Origin: an uncultured Pelagibacteraceae bacterium
Lineage (GTDB): Bacteria; Pseudomonadota; Alphaproteobacteria; Pelagibacterales; Pelagibacteraceae
Reading direction: 5' to 3'
NCBI GenBank assembly: GCA_902521355.1
Contig: CABYRT010000002.1
Coordinates: 1-64,000, forward strand
DNA: 64,000 bases
Positions 30,170-38,562 of this stretch are shown one piece after another. How positions within the stretch are numbered: the stretch's first letter is position 1; each line of letters starts with the position of its first letter. Made by a program: the position numbers and the translations under genes. The notes beneath the pieces are model-generated. The model ran no database searches. It was not told the DNA's origin and saw only the letters and a list, made by a program, of their open reading frames with translations.

Positions 30170-31006
30170 ATGTTTTCAATTATTATTCCAACATATAATA
30201 ATTTAAATTATCTTAAAATTTGCTGTAATAGTTTAAAAAAAAATTCAGAGTTTAAAAATGAATTAATATTACACATTAATGATGGAAGCGATGGATCATT
30301 AAAATATGCTAAATCAAATAATATTAAATTTACTTTTTCAAAAAATAATATTGGATTATGTAGTTCTGTAAATTTAGCTGCTAAAAAATCAACAACAAAT
30401 TTTATTCTTTATGCACATGATGATATGTATTTTTGTCCTGAGTGGGATAAAATTCTCAAAGAAAATTTAGATAAACTAAATACAAAATTATTTTATTTAT
30501 CTGCAAGTATGATTGAACAAAATGGTGGTCATATAAAATATGATTGTGGGTCCGATTATAATAATTTTGATGAAAAAAAACTACTAGAGAATTTTAAAAA
30601 TTTTAAAAGTAGGGATTTTCAAGGTTCTCACTGGGCACCTCATTTAATTCATAAAGAAATATGGGAAAAAATTGGTGGATTTAGTGAAGAATTTAATCCC
30701 GGTGTAGGATCTGACCCTGACTTAAATATGAAATTATGGATTGAAGGTGTTAGAATTTTTAAAGGGATATCAAAATTTAGAGTATATCACTTTGGATCTG
30801 TCTCTTTAAGAAAAAAATCTCATTTAAAAAAAAACAAAGGTTCTAAAACTTTCTTAAAAAAATGGGGTATCACAACATCTTTTTTTAAAAAATATTATTT
30901 AAGATCTGATTCTGAATATTTTGGCCCTCTTGATGAACCAAAAAAAAATGTTAATTTTTATTTTTCTTTGTTGGGGTGTAAATTAAAATATTTTTTTACA
31001 AATTAA
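30170..31006 (+). CDS. Family 2 glycosyltransferase
   Basis: FSIIIPTYNNLNYLKICCNSL, LHINDGSDGS, LYAHDDMYFCPEW. Confidence 0.9.
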   Translation: MFSIIIPTYNNLNYLKICCNSLKKNSEFKNELILHINDGSDGSLKYAKSNNIKFTFSKNNIGLCSSVNLAAKKSTTNFILYAHDDMYFCPEWDKILKENLDKLNTKLFYLSASMIEQNGGHIKYDCGSDYNNFDEKKLLENFKNFKSRDFQGSHWAPHLIHKEIWEKIGGFSEEFNPGVGSDPDLNMKLWIEGVRIFKGISKFRVYHFGSVSLRKKSHLKKNKGSKTFLKKWGITTSFFKKYYLRSDSEYFGPLDEPKKNVNFYFSLLGCKLKYFFTN

Positions 31007-31949
31007 TTTTATTTAATGCATTATTTTTAAATATATTTGCCTCTCTAATATATCTTCTAACCATTTGTGTTGATTTATGACCTGTCATGGCCATTATGCT
31101 CCGTTCATTAGCGCCCGATTCTGCAGCAACTGTGGCAAAACCTGATCTTAAACTGTGACCAGCAAAATTTTTATTTTCGATTCCTGCTAAATTTAAATAT
31201 TTTTTCATCAATAAAACTACTGATTGGTCACTTAATCTTTTATCTGTTAATGATAAACCTTTTGAAAATCTTCTAAAAATAGGTCCAGACTTAATTTTAG
31301 AAATTTCTAACCATTTTTTTAGATTTGTAACAGGACAGTAAATTTGATTATCAAAGTAGGGTAGTCCTTTAATCATTCCTTCTCCGAATTGGTCAGTTTT
31401 TGATCTTTTAATATTGATTTTTAGACCCTCAGGAACAAATTCTAAATCCTCATGATCAATTGAAATGAGCTCAGTTCTTCTAAAGCCCCCTCCAAAGCCA
31501 ATTAAGATTATTGATTTATCTCTTAGTTTTTTAATTTCCTTATATTTTTGATCATTTATTACATTAATAATTGATTTTAAATGATTGATTAGTATAGGTT
31601 TTTTACCTTTCTGAATGCTTCCTTTGACCCTTCTTATTCCCATTAAATTTTCAACGATGATTGGATGTTTTGTGTCTAGATAATGCCCTTTAAGCCTATG
31701 AACCATGCTTATTGATACTAATCTTCGTCTTAAAGTGCTTATTTTTGAGTTTTTAGAGAGATGGGTTAGGTATATGGAAACTATTTTTGGTTCTGTTGGT
31801 AAAGAATTTAATCCATGCTTTGAGCAAAAAGTTCCAAAGTCTTTAAAGTCAGATTTATAAGCTCTTAAAGTATTGTTTGCCTTTGAGCTTTTGAGGTTAT
31901 TCAAAGTTGCTTCATGAAGCGATTTTAGGTCTGTTGTCAGTTCATTCAT
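30996..31949 (-). CDS. Tyrosine recombinase/integrase
   Basis: Catalytic residues visible: GGGFRRTELISI (R), KTD (K), HSLRSGFATVAAESG (HxxR), GHKS (H), RRYIREA (Y). Confidence 0.95.
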   Translation of the reverse strand: MNELTTDLKSLHEATLNNLKSSKANNTLRAYKSDFKDFGTFCSKHGLNSLPTEPKIVSIYLTHLSKNSKISTLRRRLVSISMVHRLKGHYLDTKHPIIVENLMGIRRVKGSIQKGKKPILINHLKSIINVINDQKYKEIKKLRDKSIILIGFGGGFRRTELISIDHEDLEFVPEGLKINIKRSKTDQFGEGMIKGLPYFDNQIYCPVTNLKKWLEISKIKSGPIFRRFSKGLSLTDKRLSDQSVVLLMKKYLNLAGIENKNFAGHSLRSGFATVAAESGANERSIMAMTGHKSTQMVRRYIREANIFKNNALNKINL

Positions 31950-31952
31950 ATA

Positions 31953-31987
31953 ATTACTATTGATAACAATTAATTATCATTAGTAAT
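31953..31987. repeat. 35-bp imperfect inverted repeat at the integrase 5' end (att/dif-like site or operator)
   Basis: ATTACTATTGATAA-CAATTAA-TTATCATTAGTAAT; 13 of 14 arm positions complementary. Confidence 0.6.
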
Positions 31988-32032
31988 ATATTAAGTGATT
32001 TTAAATGTCAAATAAAATAAAACAAATAATTA

Positions 32033-32212
32033 ATGACTTTAGATGGAGAAATTCCTACAAGCTATTTTTTAATAATATCTATAGGTTTAACTATACTGAG
32101 TTATTTGGTTTACAAGAAAAATGGGAAATCTTTAGAAGTGTATTTCTTATCTGTTTTGACAATAATTTTCTATTTATCCTATTTTATTCTAATATTTGTT
32201 GGACCTAGATAG
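32033..32212 (+). CDS. Small 59-aa two-TM protein (alternative frame to ORF 32005-32208)
   Basis: MTLDGEIPTSYFLIISIGLTILSYLVYKKNGKSLEVYFLSVLTIIFYLSYFILIFVGPR*; two hydrophobic segments with a basic loop. Confidence 0.55.
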   Translation: MTLDGEIPTSYFLIISIGLTILSYLVYKKNGKSLEVYFLSVLTIIFYLSYFILIFVGPR

Positions 32213-32249
32213 TTTATTAACGCTATTCACAGCTGTTAAAAACCCATAA

Positions 32250-32279
32250 TTATCAACTATAAAGTGATACTAATATAAT
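32250..32279 (+). promoter_or_regulatory. Candidate sigma70-type promoter for the structured RNA (TTATCA - 18 bp - TATAAT)
   Basis: Perfect -10 TATAAT at 32274-32279; -35-like TTATCA at 32250-32255. Confidence 0.45.
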
Positions 32280-32285
32280 TTGCAC

Positions 32286-32492
32286 TGTGATAATCTCTTA
32301 AATGAATTAAGAGGCAACTCTTAACTGACCATCTGGGGAAAAATCGAGAGATTCAAGCCCAGAGGGCAGAAAACCACGCAGAGTAGCGCTAAAATTGCGG
32401 GGTGGAAGGCATGGCGGTAGCGCATACAACGACGTGCCAAAAAACTACTGATCTTTGTACCTGAAAAGGTGCAGAGATACAGAGTTTTTTTT
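32286..32492 (+). ncRNA. Structured non-coding RNA candidate, class not recognised (5' end approximate)
   Basis: Locally GC-rich against an AT-rich background; consecutive hairpins with GNRA loops GCAA (32314-32317), GAGA (32346-32349) and GAAA (32463-32466); ends in an intrinsic terminator. Confidence 0.75.
32448..32492 (+). terminator. Rho-independent terminator of the ncRNA
   Basis: CTG-ATCTTTGTACCT GAAA AGGTGCAGAGAT-a-CAG (15 pairs including 2 G-U, 1-nt bulge), then AG and T8. Confidence 0.88.
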
Positions 32493-32498
32493 CTTTAT

Positions 32499-32774
32499 AT
32501 GATCCTTAAAGGCACAAAATTTCAAATTAAAGTCTGGAAATACTTAAAGACTATTAAAAAAGGTAGTGTTTTAACATATTCTGACGTCGCAAAGGGTATT
32601 AAAAAGCCTGGAGCCATTAGAGCTGTAGCTAATGCTATTGGAAAAAACCCATATGCTCCCAAAATACCTTGCCATAGAGTAATCAGGTCTGATGGATCTC
32701 TTGGAGGATATTCAGGCAAAGGTGGTATAAAAACTAAGAAAAAACTGCTCAAATCTGAAGGAATTTTGCTCTAA
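32499..32774 (+). CDS. ogt: Methylated-DNA-[protein]-cysteine S-methyltransferase (short, C-terminal domain only)
   Basis: GTKFQIKVWKYLKTIKKGSVLTYSDVA, VANAIGKNPYAPKIPCHRVIRSDGSLGGYSG. The track's GTG start at 32469 lies inside the terminator. Confidence 0.9.
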   Translation: MILKGTKFQIKVWKYLKTIKKGSVLTYSDVAKGIKKPGAIRAVANAIGKNPYAPKIPCHRVIRSDGSLGGYSGKGGIKTKKKLLKSEGILL

Positions 32775-33304
32775 AAGCCAGCAATACCAACGTTTTTTTT
32801 AAATTTTAAAACATTTAGTAATACAATTTTAAATTCCCCTATTGGTTGCAGCTTATAAATTGAAATCTCTAAATTAGCCCTATATTTGGGGCATTAAATG
32901 CTATATTCATAAATTGCATTACTTAGGTAATTATTAAGAAAAATATATTTTTTTTGTATATTTATATGAATTAATATTAAGAAATTTTCATATTAAATTA
33001 AAAATAAGTTTTATTATCAAAAGTACTATTTTAAAATTGCATGAAAATTGTTGATTTTATTGAATTATTGTACCCTATCTCATAGTCCAATTTTATCGTC
33101 TATTTTTTTTAATTCAAATAACTGCGTATTATTGATTATTTTTAATTTACAGCTTTTATTTAATTGAAAATTTTATAATTTTACTGCATTTTTTTTTATT
33201 TTATATAAATTTAATTTTTGTTTAAATATTTAATAAAATATAACAAATACAATAGTTTACAGATATTAATTAAAGTATTATATGAATATATAGTACATAT
33301 ATAT

Positions 33305-34153
33305 TTACTTATATTTAAGATAATATTCCCTTTTAAAAACATATAATCCTGAAGAAACGATTGTGAAAAGTCCAATAAAAGTATATTTATCAGGAAAATC
33401 CGAAAACACATAATATCCTAAAATAAGGTTAGTAATTATCTCGAAATAACCAAATGGTGCTAATTTTGAAGCATCAGCGTAACGAAGAGATAAAATGATT
33501 AATATATGGCCTAAACAGGCAAATATACCCATCAGAGCCATCCAAGACCATTGAATTGGAGTAGGATTAATCCAAACAATAGGAACAAAAAAAGATGCGA
33601 TAACAGCCCCTACTACGCCCGTAATCAGCAATGTGAGTAAAGGACTATCTGTTGAATGCAATTTTCGAGTTATTATAAGATAAAAGCCGTAAAAACAGCC
33701 AGTTCCAACAGCTGCTAAACTAGCAAGATTAATCTCTATAATTCCAGGTCTTATAACAACTAAAATACCAAAAAAACCGACTAATACAGCAGTCCACCGT
33801 CTATATCCGACTTTTTCGTTAAGTAAAAATGGAGAAAGAGCAGTTGTGACTAATGGAGCAACGAACGCCAATGTTAATGCTTTTGCCATTGAGATTATAG
33901 AAATGGAGTAAAAAAAACATATATTTGCAAAAAATAAAGACAAACCTCTAATTATTTGTAGTTTGATATTTTGAGAAAACTTCAATTGCTCCCTATAAAA
34001 TAAAAACATAAAAAAAACTGTGAATACAACTGTAAAAAAATATCTAGCCCACGTTATTTGAAAAAAAGATAAATCCGAAGATAAGTATTTAGCTATGGCA
34101 TCCATAAAGGGCAAAACCATCCATGCGGATAAATTTAAAAATATTGCTTTCAT
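33305..34153 (-). CDS. EamA/DMT-family transporter
   Basis: Ten-TM EamA duplication, LTLAFVAPLVTTALSPFLLNEKVGYRRW. Confidence 0.9.
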   Translation of the reverse strand: MKAIFLNLSAWMVLPFMDAIAKYLSSDLSFFQITWARYFFTVVFTVFFMFLFYREQLKFSQNIKLQIIRGLSLFFANICFFYSISIISMAKALTLAFVAPLVTTALSPFLLNEKVGYRRWTAVLVGFFGILVVIRPGIIEINLASLAAVGTGCFYGFYLIITRKLHSTDSPLLTLLITGVVGAVIASFFVPIVWINPTPIQWSWMALMGIFACLGHILIILSLRYADASKLAPFGYFEIITNLILGYYVFSDFPDKYTFIGLFTIVSSGLYVFKREYYLKYK

Positions 34154-35053
34154 TTAAGCAAAATATTTAAGAGCAATAAATACTGTTATTGGCACTGTAA
34201 CCAATGACATTAAAGTAGAAACAACAATTGTGCTGGAAATATTATCTACATTTTTTTTTGGTGAATACATTGAAGCAACCAAATAACATAATATCGCACT
34301 AGGCATAGAGGATTGAATTAGTAAAACTCCAGCTGCAAAACCAGATAAATTAAAAAATTTTATAATAAAAAAACCTACAATAGGACCCAGGATTACCCTG
34401 CCAATTGATGTTATAATTGAGTCTCTCAAAGAAAATACTTTCATTTGAGTTAATGCAATACCTAAAGACATTAAAATCATTACAATCATTGCATAAGATA
34501 AAAGCATTGTTGTATTAATAACAAAAACTGGCATTTCCTTGCCGTAGTATAAAAAGATAACGGTCAAAATAATTGTATAGAAGGAAGGACTTTTTGCGAT
34601 TATTGAAAAATCAAATTTTCGCTTTGCAAGAAATATATTAGCAGTAAAATGTAAGAGTATTACCAAAGATGATATAGCTGCAGCTACACCCATTCCCAAT
34701 TTACCGTACGCAAAAAGACAGATTGGTATACCCATATTACCAGTATTAGGTAAAAAAAAAGTAGGTAATTCTCTAATATAATCTTTTTTCATAAGAATTA
34801 AAAAAACAAGACCAATTAAAGCAAATGATGAGAGTAATATTAATGCGTAAATAAAATATTCTACAAATATATCAAAAGTAACACCTGTAGATGTAAGAGA
34901 GAAAATTACTAAAGCTGGAGTTCCAAAATTTCCAGCATAAGATGTTATAAACGAAGTATCGAAATTTGGATTTTTTTTCCCTAATAAAAAACCAATTCCA
35001 ACAATAAAAAATACAGGGAATAGAACTTCAAAGAGCTTTAAATAAAGTTCCAT
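34154..35053 (-). CDS. AEC (auxin efflux carrier) family transporter
   Basis: VLFPVFFIVGIGFLLGK, LPNTGNMGIPICLFAYG, LIQSSMPSAILCYLVASMY. Confidence 0.9.
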   Translation of the reverse strand: MELYLKLFEVLFPVFFIVGIGFLLGKKNPNFDTSFITSYAGNFGTPALVIFSLTSTGVTFDIFVEYFIYALILLSSFALIGLVFLILMKKDYIRELPTFFLPNTGNMGIPICLFAYGKLGMGVAAAISSLVILLHFTANIFLAKRKFDFSIIAKSPSFYTIILTVIFLYYGKEMPVFVINTTMLLSYAMIVMILMSLGIALTQMKVFSLRDSIITSIGRVILGPIVGFFIIKFFNLSGFAAGVLLIQSSMPSAILCYLVASMYSPKKNVDNISSTIVVSTLMSLVTVPITVFIALKYFA

Positions 35054-36351
35054 TAAAAAAGTCTTAATAATACAGGGTTTTTAATAATATTTAAATTTGA
35101 TTTAAAAGATTTAATACATTTCTGATAATCCTTTTCCAAAGATTTGTGAGTTATAATCACAATAGAAGCAGTTTTATTTTTATTATTTGGTATTTGTATT
35201 AATCTTTGAACGGATATTTTGTGTTTAGCAAATTTTTTTGTGATTTCAGATAGAACACCCGGTTTATCTTTAACTTCAAGCCTTATATATAAAGCATTTG
35301 AATAATTATCAGTATTATATATTGAAGGAGATTTTCTTTTATTATCAGAAATCCCAAAAGGGTATTTGATATTTCCACGTAAAATTGACAAAAGATCAGA
35401 CATTAAAGCAGATGATGTCGGACCGGGCCCTGCACCTTCTCCTTGTAAAACACTCTCCCCTACTGGATTACCTTCAATTATAACAGCATTCATTACACCA
35501 TTAACATTTGCGATGTAAGTATTTTTTTTAATTAAACACGGATGAACTCTTTCAAATAATTTATTATTAACAATTTCTGTTATTCCCAATAATTTAATTT
35601 TATAATTTAATTGATTTGAAATTTCTAAATCCTTGTATTCTATATTTTCAATACCCTCCATTAAACATTTTGAATTTGATACTTTATTATTAAATGCTAA
35701 AGCAGATAGAATTTTAACTTTAGCTAAAGCATCGTAACCATTTAAATCTAATTTTGGATTGCCTGGTTCAGCATAACCTAATAGTTGAGCTTTTTTTAAT
35801 ACAGTTGAAAAGCCAGACTTTGTTTCTTCCATTTCAGATAATATATAATTACAAGTGCCATTTAATATTCCATACACTTTACTTATTTTATTAGTTGCTA
35901 GTCCTTCTTTAATAGTTCTTAATACAGGGATTCCACCTCCTACTGACGCTTCAAATTCTAAATTAACTTTATTTTTTTCAGCAAGTTTAGAAAGGTTATT
36001 ACCGTGTTTAGAAATTAATGCTTTATTAGGAGTTACAACATGAATTTTATTCTTAAGTGCAAATTCTACAATTTTTTTAGATACACCATCAGATTGACCA
36101 ATGGCTTCAATTAAAATATCAATTTTATTATTTTTAAAAATTTTAAAGGGATCTTTATAAAATATTTTCTTATTAATTCTAAATTTTCTTTTTTTGTTAA
36201 TATTTTTAGCTGAAATTGCAGAAACAGAGATAATTTTTCCAGTTTTTTTTAGAATATCTTTTTTTTTCGTATTTAATTCATTATAGAGATAATTACCAAT
36301 CTGCCCCAATCCAACAATTGCTATATTAAGCTTTTTAGTCATATCAATCAT
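35053..36351 (-). CDS. hom: Homoserine dehydrogenase
   Basis: NIAIVGLGQIGNYLY, FEASVGGGIPVLRTIKEGLATNKI, GILNGTCNYILSEM, C-terminal ACT domain. Confidence 0.96.
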   Translation of the reverse strand: MIDMTKKLNIAIVGLGQIGNYLYNELNTKKKDILKKTGKIISVSAISAKNINKKRKFRINKKIFYKDPFKIFKNNKIDILIEAIGQSDGVSKKIVEFALKNKIHVVTPNKALISKHGNNLSKLAEKNKVNLEFEASVGGGIPVLRTIKEGLATNKISKVYGILNGTCNYILSEMEETKSGFSTVLKKAQLLGYAEPGNPKLDLNGYDALAKVKILSALAFNNKVSNSKCLMEGIENIEYKDLEISNQLNYKIKLLGITEIVNNKLFERVHPCLIKKNTYIANVNGVMNAVIIEGNPVGESVLQGEGAGPGPTSSALMSDLLSILRGNIKYPFGISDNKRKSPSIYNTDNYSNALYIRLEVKDKPGVLSEITKKFAKHKISVQRLIQIPNNKNKTASIVIITHKSLEKDYQKCIKSFKSNLNIIKNPVLLRLF

Positions 36352-36550
36352 CTAAACTTGGAAAGCTACTATTTTTTCCATAATTAATAATTTTATTTTT
36401 AAAATCATCAAAAGAAATATTTTTATCAATATCTAAATTTGGTTTTTCAACCATATCATCATTTTTTTTCTTTAAAAAAGAACCAAAGTTTTGGTTAGAA
36501 CAATTATTTATAAATAAAAAAATTAATAAAATTATCAGTATTCTCATCAA
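36344..36550 (-). CDS. Small putative lipoprotein
   Basis: MMRILIILLIFLFINNCSNQN lipobox-like; 68 aa. Confidence 0.6.
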   Translation of the reverse strand: MMRILIILLIFLFINNCSNQNFGSFLKKKNDDMVEKPNLDIDKNISFDDFKNKIINYGKNSSFPSLDD

Positions 36551-37569
36551 TTTAATCCTTCGTCAGACTTATATCCAAATAAAATGTTCATATTTTGAAC
36601 AGCCTGTCCACTACCACCCTTAATCAAATTATCTATTGCTGACAATATAATAATTTTATTCTTATATTTACTCTCACACACGGAAATATAACAGTTATTT
36701 GTGTTTATTACTTCATTAGTTCCTAAAAAAGTATTTGGTTTCAAAATTTTAATGAATTTATGATTTTTGTAATATTTTTTTAAAAAAGAATAAATTTTTT
36801 TAAGAGAATCATTTCTTTTTAGATCTAAATACATAGTAGTTAATATTCCTCTAAACATTGGTGAAAGATGAGGTGTAAATTGAAATTTTACCTTTTTGCC
36901 AGTTTTTATTTTTAGTTCCTGATCAATTTCTGAATTGTGTCTATGAAACGCTAAACCATAAGCACTCAATGTCTCATTTAAAAATTTGTTGTTATATTTT
37001 TTATGAATATTTCTGCCTGCACCTGAATAACCAGATTTAGAGTCAATTATGATATTGTTTGATTTAACAATATTTTTATTAATTAACGGTACTAGGGGTA
37101 ACAAAATTGATGTTGGATAACAGCCTGGACAAGAAATTATTTTATATTTCTTAATACTTTTATTATTTAACTCAGGTAAAGAATAAATACTTTTTTTTAT
37201 TAATTTAGGAGCATTGTGTTTGATTTTATACCATTTGAGGTAATCACTAGATGATTTAAGTCTAAAATCTGCTGCTAAATCAATTAAAATATTTTTATTA
37301 TTTAAATTTTTTGAAATTTTTTGAGCCTCTCCATTGGGTAATGCAGTAAATACAACATCAACACTGTTTAATAACTCTTTATTAAATTTAACAATATTTG
37401 GTAGTTTATATTTATTGAAGTATTTATCATAAGAACTAATTTTCTTACCTACAGAGGTATCACCGCAAAGATATTTAATTTTAACTCTTTTATGTTTGGT
37501 TAATAATTTGACCAATTGAATACCTATGTATCCAGTAGCTCCAGCAACTAATGCATTAATCATAGACAT
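36547..37569 (-). CDS. argC: N-acetyl-gamma-glutamyl-phosphate reductase
   Basis: GATGYIGIQLVKLL, SCPGCYPTSILLPL, DSKSGYSGAGR, FTPHLSPMFRGIL. Confidence 0.96.
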   Translation of the reverse strand: MSMINALVAGATGYIGIQLVKLLTKHKRVKIKYLCGDTSVGKKISSYDKYFNKYKLPNIVKFNKELLNSVDVVFTALPNGEAQKISKNLNNKNILIDLAADFRLKSSSDYLKWYKIKHNAPKLIKKSIYSLPELNNKSIKKYKIISCPGCYPTSILLPLVPLINKNIVKSNNIIIDSKSGYSGAGRNIHKKYNNKFLNETLSAYGLAFHRHNSEIDQELKIKTGKKVKFQFTPHLSPMFRGILTTMYLDLKRNDSLKKIYSFLKKYYKNHKFIKILKPNTFLGTNEVINTNNCYISVCESKYKNKIIILSAIDNLIKGGSGQAVQNMNILFGYKSDEGLN

Positions 37570-37602
37570 AATGTAATATAACAGTTGTTTAATAAAATGG
37601 TA

Positions 37603-38034
37603 TTATCTTTTAGAGAATTGATAACTTCTTCTAGCTTTTGCACGACCGGGTTTTTTTCTCTCAACTGATCTAGAATCTCTCGTGGTAAGTTTTTCTTTTC
37701 TAAGTGTTGGTTTTAGATTTTCATCAAATTGTAAAAGTGCTCTTGATATACCATGTACCAATGCTCCTGCTTGACCTGTATGTCCACCACCAACAACTTG
37801 AGATCTAACATCGTATTCTGTAGATTGATTGATAATTTCAAAAGGTCTTAGTATTTGCATTTTATGAGTAGCTCTTGTGAAATAATCATCTAAATTTTTA
37901 CCATTAACGTAAATTTTACCAGTCCCCTTTTTTAACCAAACTTTTGCAATTGAAGTCTTTCTTCTACCTGTTGCATATTTTGCATCTTTAAAATCTAATT
38001 TTAGTTTTGAAGATGTAGATTGATTTGTTTCCAT
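37603..38034 (-). CDS. rpsI: 30S ribosomal protein S9
   Basis: YATGRRKTSIAKVWLKKGTGKIYVNG, KKPGRAKARRSYQFSKR. Confidence 0.98.
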   Translation of the reverse strand: METNQSTSSKLKLDFKDAKYATGRRKTSIAKVWLKKGTGKIYVNGKNLDDYFTRATHKMQILRPFEIINQSTEYDVRSQVVGGGHTGQAGALVHGISRALLQFDENLKPTLRKEKLTTRDSRSVERKKPGRAKARRSYQFSKR

Positions 38035-38035
38035 T

Positions 38036-38494
38036 TTAATTTCTTACTATATTTTTTGAATTAAGTTTTCCGATCTCAATTACTTCAGGGTTTTGTGATG
38101 AATGAGGATGATCCGATCCTGAATAAACCTTAAGTTTAGTTAGTTGTTTTTTAGCTAAAGGACCGCCAGGTAACATTCTTTTTACTGCCATTTTTAAAAT
38201 TTCACCTGGTTTTGAAGATTGTAATATTTCAGGTGTTGTTTCTTTAATTCCGCCGGGATGACCCGTATGTCTATAATATTTTTTATTTGAAAACTTATTT
38301 CCTGTAAATTTTAATTGATCTACGTTTTTAACAACAACAAAATCTCCACTATCCATATGAGGAGTAAATGTTGCTTTATTTTTTCCTCTAAGAATTTTTG
38401 ATACAACAGTTGCTAGTCTCCCAACTACAGCTCCAGTTGCGTCAATTTCAAACCATTTACTATTAAGGTCATCTTTTTTAAGAAATTTAGTCAT
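38036..38494 (-). CDS. rplM: 50S ribosomal protein L13
   Basis: WFEIDATGAVVGRLATVVSKILRGKNK. Start refined to MTKFLKKDD at 38494 rather than 38533. Confidence 0.97.
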   Translation of the reverse strand: MTKFLKKDDLNSKWFEIDATGAVVGRLATVVSKILRGKNKATFTPHMDSGDFVVVKNVDQLKFTGNKFSNKKYYRHTGHPGGIKETTPEILQSSKPGEILKMAVKRMLPGGPLAKKQLTKLKVYSGSDHPHSSQNPEVIEIGKLNSKNIVRN

Positions 38495-38562
38495 AATTGC
38501 GGGATTAATACTTATAAATCGATATATTGTCAAACGATATACAGTTAGAACTTAAGTCATTT

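Noticed and set aside
32005-32208. 67-aa ORF MSNKIKQIINDFRWRN... as a real gene
   Set aside because: The overlapping frame (32033-32212) gives a more protein-like two-TM sequence. The 67-aa frame ends in low-complexity aromatic residues.
32286-32492. Identification of the structured RNA as RNase P RNA, tmRNA, SRP RNA or 6S RNA
   Set aside because: Looked for GAGGAAAGTCC and ACAGAA...GGCTTA (RNase P), a tag ORF and tRNA-like ends (tmRNA), the GGTCAGG..GGAAGG..AGCAG core (SRP) and a long rod with central bubble (6S). None was seen on either strand. A covariance search is still needed.
32469-32498. Upstream GTG start for the ogt ORF
   Set aside because: These codons lie in the 3' arm and T-tract of the terminator hairpin; the ATG at 32499 begins the recognisable protein.
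32833-32841. Second copy of the tRNA-Glu 3' end (ATTCCCCTA) as the distal att of the integrase segment
   Set aside because: Only 9 bp match to the tRNA T-arm with no flanking similarity; too short to support an att site.
33211-33411. 66-aa ORF at the end of the AT-rich spacer
   Set aside because: Overlaps the EamA gene C-terminus on the same strand in a different frame; low-complexity sequence.
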